From Eubacteriales bacterium (GTDB lineage Bacteria > Bacillota > Clostridia > Christensenellales > UMGS416), in assembly GCA_028709505.1 (NCBI GenBank), contig JAQVWW010000123.1, positions 1 through 5,178 on the forward strand: DNA of 5,178 nt, read 5' to 3'. The notes under the pieces were generated by a model that did no database searches, was not told where the DNA came from, and saw only the letters and a list, made by a program, of their open reading frames with translations. Positions 1-5,178 of the stretch are shown here, in pieces. The translations under genes and the position numbers were made by a program. How positions within the stretch are numbered: the stretch's first letter is position 1; each line of letters opens with the position of its first letter.

Positions 1-1705
<1,705 letters not shown>

Positions 1706-1709
<4 letters not shown>

Positions 1710-2353
1710 TTTTCTTCCTCCTTCTCTTGCTCCATCACGCTCACCATACGCCCTTCTACACGCAAACGGCCCTGGCAAAACAACATAACGGCCTCGGCCA
1801 GCGCCTGGTGTTCATAGGGCAAAATACGCGCCGCCAAGGTATCCGGCGTATCGCCGGGCAAAACCTCCACCGCCCGCTGCAGGATGATGGGGCCGTCGTC
1901 GGCAACAGGGCTAACAAAATGCACGGTGCAGCCGGAGATCTTCACACCGTAAGCCAGCGCCGCCTCATGCACGTAGCGGCCATAGAAACCCTTGCCACAA
2001 AAGGACGGTATCAGCGCCGGGTGGATATTGATCATTTGGTTGGGATAGGCGCGGATCAGTTCCTCGCCCAAAATTTCCAGCCAGCCGGCCAGCACAATGA
2101 GCTCCGCCCTGCAGGCTTTTAACTGCGACAGCAACGCCTGCGTGAAGGCCGCAGCGCTGCCGCAGCGCAGTTTATTGATATAATGGGCGCCGATACCCGC
2201 CTCCCGGGCGCGCCGGGCGGCATAGGCGTTTTTGCGGTTGTAGATGAGCGCCACAATTTCGCCGTTTATCCGGCCGTCCTGACAGCCGTCCAACACCGCC
2301 TGAAAGTTGCTACCGCCGCCCGAACAAAGTACGGCTATCCTTACCCGGCGCAT
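1706..2353 (-). CDS. purN: PurN, phosphoribosylglycinamide (GAR) formyltransferase
   Basis: PurN transfers a formyl group from 10-formyl-tetrahydrofolate to GAR, giving formyl-GAR. The product is 215 residues, slightly longer than the usual 190-212. The N-terminal phosphate-binding loop is [11 protein letters not shown] (10-20). The formyltransferase core shows LAGWLEIL (88-95) and [10 protein letters not shown] (109-118). Asn109, His111 and Asp152 (in VADDGPII) align with the catalytic Asn106, His108 and Asp144 of the E. coli enzyme. The segment SFCGKGFYG (117-125) resembles clostridial PurN proteins as I remember them. The C-terminus ends in a charged tail, EQEKEEEK (208-215), and the nucleotides for that tail also form the purH ribosome binding site. 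The ATG sits inside the end of purM, and the TGA overlaps the purH GTG by 4 nt. The folate-dependent PurN, rather than the formate-dependent PurT, is used here. Confidence 0.96.
1717..1723 (-). promoter_or_regulatory. Ribosome binding site of purH inside the end of purN
   Basis: AAGGAGG on the minus strand lies 7 nt before the GTG at 1709-1707. It decides the start of purH: the more upstream in-frame ATG at 1778 would add 23 residues unlike the family, whereas the GTG gives the standard start [12 protein letters not shown]. The same bases encode Glu-Lys-Glu-Glu of the PurN tail. Confidence 0.88.
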
Positions 2354-3369
2354 AGCTCAACACCCCCATCGCCGGGTACGATGCGGCCGATGACATAGGC
2401 GTTGTCGCCGTTTTGGATGCTGCGCTTGACGATGGCGTCGGCGTCCTGCTGGGCAGCCGCCAGCACCATGCCAATACCCATGTTAAACGTATTATAGATG
2501 CTGCGCTGCGCCATATTGCCTTTGCGCTGCAAAATACCGAAGATGGGCGCTATAGGCCAGGAGCCCAGCTGGATTTCAACCGCCAGCCCCTGGGGCACCA
2601 TACGCGGGATGTTCTCGATAAAGCCGCCGCCGGTGATGTGCGCAACGCCGTGAATGGAGAACTGGGAGGTTAAATCCAGCACGTTTTTAACATAGATACG
2701 GGTGGGAGTCAGCAGCTCCTCCCCTACCGTCTTGCCCAGCTCGTCTATATGGACCGCCATATCCCTGGGCGTGTCGCCCAGCAGCTTGCGGATGAGTGAA
2801 AAGCCGTTGCTGTGCACACCCGACGACTGCAGACCGATGAGCACATCTCCTTTTTGGATAGCAGCGCCGCTGATGGCACGGGGCCTATCGACAATGCCCA
2901 CCGAAAAGCCGGCCAGATCGTACTCACCGGGCGCATAAAATCCGGGCATTTCGGCGGTTTCGCCACCGATGAGCGCACTGCCCGACTGCCGGCAGCCTTC
3001 GGAAATGCCCGAAACCACGGCTGCCGCTTTCTGCGGCTCCAGTTTACCAGTGGCCATATAGTCCAGAAAAAACAACGGCTGCGCCCCCTGGCAGACCACG
3101 TCGTTGACGCACATGGCCACGCAGTCAATGCCCACCGTATCGTGCTTATCCAGCGCGAAGGCCACCTTCAGCTTGGTGCCCACGCCGTCGGTGCCGGCTA
3201 CCAGCACCGGCTCGGCCATCCCCATGTACCGGGAGATGGAATAGAACCCGCCGAAGGAGCCCACGTCGCCCAGCACGTCGTCGTTATAGGTGGTGCGGAT
3301 ATGCTTTTTCATCAGCGCTACCGCCTCATATCCCGCCTCCACGTCCACGCCTGCTTGCCTATAATCCAT
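2341..3369 (-). CDS. purM: PurM, AIR synthetase (phosphoribosylformylglycinamidine cyclo-ligase)
   Basis: PurM closes the imidazole ring: FGAM plus ATP gives AIR. The product is 342 residues, close to the usual 340-350. The first residues, MDYRQAGVDVEAGYEAV, are the normal family start. The N-terminal half holds GTDGVGTKL (59-67), the NDVVCQGAQPLFFLDY stretch (89-104) and GGETAEMPGFY (135-145), which are the nucleotide and phosphate-binding motifs of the PurM/PurL/SelD superfamily. The C-terminal half holds SSGVHSNGFSL (182-192), HITGGGFIENIPR (244-256) and FNMGIGM (295-301). The start overlaps purF by 11 nt and the end overlaps purN by 13 nt, in different frames. Its substrate comes from FGAM synthase, which is not encoded in this window. 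No key motif is missing. Confidence 0.97.
   Translation of the reverse strand: MDYRQAGVDVEAGYEAVALMKKHIRTTYNDDVLGDVGSFGGFYSISRYMGMAEPVLVAGTDGVGTKLKVAFALDKHDTVGIDCVAMCVNDVVCQGAQPLFFLDYMATGKLEPQKAAAVVSGISEGCRQSGSALIGGETAEMPGFYAPGEYDLAGFSVGIVDRPRAISGAAIQKGDVLIGLQSSGVHSNGFSLIRKLLGDTPRDMAVHIDELGKTVGEELLTPTRIYVKNVLDLTSQFSIHGVAHITGGGFIENIPRMVPQGLAVEIQLGSWPIAPIFGILQRKGNMAQRSIYNTFNMGIGMVLAAAQQDADAIVKRSIQNGDNAYVIGRIVPGDGGVELCAG
2363..2367 (-). promoter_or_regulatory. Weak ribosome binding site candidate for purN
   Basis: The only purine run in front of the purN ATG is GGGGG, 9 nt upstream, inside the last codons of purM. There is no GGAGG-like core, unlike the purF, purM and purH starts. Initiation of purN may therefore depend on ribosomes terminating on purM 13 nt downstream of the purN start codon. 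This is inference from the sequence only. Confidence 0.35.
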
Positions 3370-4786
3370 TATGCCGTCCTCCTTGACACACCGGTATGGG
3401 GTAGTCTCCGTTGAAACAGCCCTGGCAAAAATCGCAACTGGAGCCTTCTACGGTCTTGAGCAAATCGTCGATACTCAGGTATTCCAGGCTGTCGGCGCCG
3501 ATGAGCTTGCAGATTTCGTCTTTGGAATGAAACGCGCCGATGAGCTGATCCGAGTCGGGCGTATCGATGCCGAAATAGCACGGATAGACCACCGGCGGTG
3601 AGCTGATACGCATATGCACTTCACGCGCGCCGGCCATACGCAGCATGTCGATGATCTTTTTGCTGGTGGTGCCGCGCACGATGGAATCGTCCACCAGCAC
3701 CAGGCGCTTGCCCTGCACGTTTTTTCGCAGCGCGTTTAGCTTGATGCGCACGCCCTTTTCGCGCAGCTCCTGACGCGGCTGGATGAATGTACGGCCCACA
3801 TAGCGGTTCTTGGCCAGGCTCTCGCCGTAGGGGATTCCCGCTTCCTTGGAAAACCCGATGGCGGCGGTAATGGCCGAATCGGGCACGCCTGAAACCATAT
3901 CGGCCTGGGCCGGAAAGTGCCGGGCCAGGTATTTGCCGGCGTTATAGCGCGATTGATAGACGCTGATGCCGTCGATGGTGCTGTCCGGCCGGGCAAAATA
4001 GACAAACTCGAACAGGCATAGCTTACTGCCCAGCGGCGTTTCGGTGCGGATAGACTGCAGGCCGTGTTCATCGATGACGACAATCTCGCCGGGGCGCACA
4101 TCGCGGATAAGCTCGGCGTCGATAGCGTCAAAGGCGCAGGATTCGCTGGCCAGCACATAGGCGCCGTTGGGCATCCGGCCCAGCGCCAGCGGGCGAATGC
4201 CCAGCGGATCGCGCACGCCGATGAGCTTGTCACGCGTCATAACCACCAGCGCGTAAGAGCCTTTCACCGTTGCCATCGTATGCTTGATGGCCTCCACCAG
4301 ATCGCCGCCTTTGCGGGCGATGATGGCAGCCATCACTTCGGTGTCCAGCGCCGTCTGTGTAATGTGGCCGTCGTCCTCCAGCTGGCTGCGCAGCTCTTCC
4401 GCGTTGACCAGATTGCCGTTGTGGGCCAACGCCAGCCATCCTTCGCGGTATTTGACGACCAGAGGCTGGCAGTTGCAGGCCTCGCTGGAACCGGTGGTGG
4501 AATACCGCACATGGCCGATGCCGATGTGGCCGGTTTCAATGCGCGATATGGCTTCTTCGCCGGAAAAAACCTCGGCCACCAGCCCCATCGCCTTGTACGA
4601 GCGCACCGTATGGCCATCGGCCACGGCGATGCCGGCGCTCTCCTGCCCGCGGTGCTGCAGCGCGTACAGGCCGTAATAGATGGCGTCCTTTACGCTCTCG
4701 CCGTCGGGCTGAAAGGCACCCATCACGCCGCACTCTTCGGGCATGCGATCGGCCCAGGGCTTTATGTGGGTAAAAGGACAGGGCAT
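3359..4786 (-). CDS. purF: PurF, glutamine PRPP amidotransferase, 4Fe-4S type
   Basis: PurF catalyses the committed step, PRPP plus glutamine to 5-phosphoribosylamine. The product is 475 residues. Residues 1-18 are a probable propeptide; cleavage before Cys19 (PEE-CGVMG) would expose the N-terminal nucleophile of the Ntn glutaminase domain (about 19-250). Visible glutaminase motifs are GHVRYSTTG (91-99), AHNGN (121-125) and the Asp148 region. The phosphoribosyltransferase domain (about 260-475) carries the PRPP loop LVLVDDSIVRGTTS (362-375). Cys257, Cys403, Cys454 and Cys457 (the last two in FCQGCF) match the four cluster ligands of the B. subtilis enzyme, so this is the Fe-S, propeptide-bearing type rather than the cluster-free E. 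coli type. The B. subtilis family member is regulated by purine nucleotides and is oxygen sensitive; both are inferred here. The gene overlaps purC by 1 nt and purM by 11 nt. Confidence 0.97.
   Translation of the reverse strand: MPCPFTHIKPWADRMPEECGVMGAFQPDGESVKDAIYYGLYALQHRGQESAGIAVADGHTVRSYKAMGLVAEVFSGEEAISRIETGHIGIGHVRYSTTGSSEACNCQPLVVKYREGWLALAHNGNLVNAEELRSQLEDDGHITQTALDTEVMAAIIARKGGDLVEAIKHTMATVKGSYALVVMTRDKLIGVRDPLGIRPLALGRMPNGAYVLASESCAFDAIDAELIRDVRPGEIVVIDEHGLQSIRTETPLGSKLCLFEFVYFARPDSTIDGISVYQSRYNAGKYLARHFPAQADMVSGVPDSAITAAIGFSKEAGIPYGESLAKNRYVGRTFIQPRQELREKGVRIKLNALRKNVQGKRLVLVDDSIVRGTTSKKIIDMLRMAGAREVHMRISSPPVVYPCYFGIDTPDSDQLIGAFHSKDEICKLIGADSLEYLSIDDLLKTVEGSSCDFCQGCFNGDYPIPVCQGGRHNGL
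3378..3384 (-). promoter_or_regulatory. Ribosome binding site of purM inside the end of purF
   Basis: On the minus strand AAGGAGG lies 8 nt before the purM ATG (3369-3367). It is built from the codons for Gln-Gly-Gly near the PurF C-terminus. It is a near-perfect Shine-Dalgarno and fixes the purM start, 11 nt inside purF. Confidence 0.85.
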
Positions 4787-5178
4787 CAGTCGTTTCCTCC
4801 CATCAGGCGGTGTAAAATTTCCTGATAAGCGTCTTCCACGCCGCCCAAGTCGCGGCGGAATCGGTCTTTATCCAGTTTTTCACCGGTGGTAGAATCCCAA
4901 AAGCGGCAGGTGTCCGGCGAAATTTCGTCGGCCAGCACAATTTCCCCTTGAAAGAGACCGAACTCCAGCTTAAAATCAATCAGCTCGATGTTCATCGTCT
5001 TTAAATACTCGGACAGCACGTCGTTGACCTTGAAGGAATAGGCGGCAATCTGCTGCATCTGCTGCTCCGTGGCGATGCCCAGCGCGGCGATGTGATAGTC
5101 GTTTATCATTGGGTCGCCCAGCGCGTCGTCTTTATACGAATATTCCAGCACTGTCTTTTTTAGCTTGGTGCCTTCGGC
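4786..5178 (-). CDS. purC: PurC, SAICAR synthetase (phosphoribosylaminoimidazole-succinocarboxamide synthase), 3' part
   Basis: This enzyme joins CAIR and L-aspartate with ATP to give SAICAR in cytosolic purine synthesis. The reading frame is open from the window's right edge to a TGA at 4788-4786 and gives 130 C-terminal residues. The usual bacterial protein is about 235-240 residues, so roughly 105-110 N-terminal residues (the start and the N-terminal ATP-binding part) lie outside the window. Recognisable family blocks are [11 protein letters not shown] at the edge, [12 protein letters not shown] shortly after, the SAICAR synthetase signature LIDFKLEFG, and [12 protein letters not shown], which helps form the active site. 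The tail LMGGND contains the Shine-Dalgarno of purF, and the stop shares its last A with the purF start (TGATG). A GTG at 5151-5149 is an internal valine codon, not a start, because the conserved sequence continues upstream of it. Identification is secure; only the N-terminal state is unknown. Confidence 0.96.
   Translation of the reverse strand, partial: AEGTKLKKTVLEYSYKDDALGDPMINDYHIAALGIATEQQMQQIAAYSFKVNDVLSEYLKTMNIELIDFKLEFGLFQGEIVLADEISPDTCRFWDSTTGEKLDKDRFRRDLGGVEDAYQEILHRLMGGND
4796..4801 (-). promoter_or_regulatory. Ribosome binding site of purF inside the end of purC
   Basis: On the minus strand GGGAGG lies 9 nt before the ATG at 4786-4784. It is formed by the Met-Gly-Gly codons near the purC C-terminus. 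It supports the long start of purF over the internal Met15, which has no purine-rich sequence in front of it. With the TGATG junction it suggests re-initiation by ribosomes finishing purC. Confidence 0.75.

Noticed and set aside
3360..3388. TATAAT (3360-3365) and TTGACA (3383-3388) on the plus strand near the purF/purM junction
   Set aside because: They are in the wrong order for one promoter, and neither has a partner hexamer at the proper spacing. Both are explained by the coding sequence and the purM start region on the other strand.
4064..4825. 253-codon open frame on the plus strand, antisense to purF
   Set aside because: Same pattern: a shadow of purF codon use, with no recognisable motif and no supporting initiation signals.
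5149..5151. GTG as a start of a short purC product
   Set aside because: The conserved PurC sequence EGTKLKKTV continues upstream in frame to the window edge, so this is an internal valine codon.

Overview
The window is an ordinary but very compact stretch of a de novo purine (IMP) biosynthesis operon. It is read entirely from the minus strand, so transcription runs from the right edge to the left edge. In transcription order it holds the 3' part of purC, complete purF, purM, purN and purH, and the first 55 codons of purD. Both edges cut through genes, so neither the operon promoter and leader nor its terminator is visible.

The order purC-purF-purM-purN-purH-purD, the PurF type (short cleaved leader, four Cys ligands for a 4Fe-4S cluster, Bacillus-like) and the PurN motif around Ser117-Gly125 point to a Gram-positive Bacillota, most likely a Clostridia member. 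Composition is clearly GC-rich, so a higher-GC clostridial lineage is plausible; genus cannot be fixed from this window. purS, purQ and purL, which in Bacillus subtilis lie between purC and purF, are absent here: purC and purF are joined directly by a TGATG stop/start.

Layout on the minus strand: 5178-4786 purC (partial), 4786-3359 purF, 3369-2341 purM, 2353-1706 purN, 1709-174 purH, 165-1 purD (partial). Adjacent genes overlap by 1, 11, 13 and 4 nt, and only purH-purD has a gap (8 nt). There is essentially no non-coding DNA. The Shine-Dalgarno sequences of purF, purM and purH lie inside the last codons of the upstream gene, and purN has only a weak one; this suggests translational coupling along the message.

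The products cover PRPP to phosphoribosylamine (PurF), to GAR (PurD), to formyl-GAR (PurN), FGAM to AIR (PurM), CAIR to SAICAR (PurC), and AICAR to FAICAR to IMP (PurH). FGAM synthase, AIR carboxylation (PurE, with or without PurK) and adenylosuccinate lyase (PurB) must be encoded elsewhere. All visible catalytic motifs look intact. I found no mobile element, RNA gene, CRISPR array or convincing new system; the points worth a second look are small ones about operon architecture and sequence.
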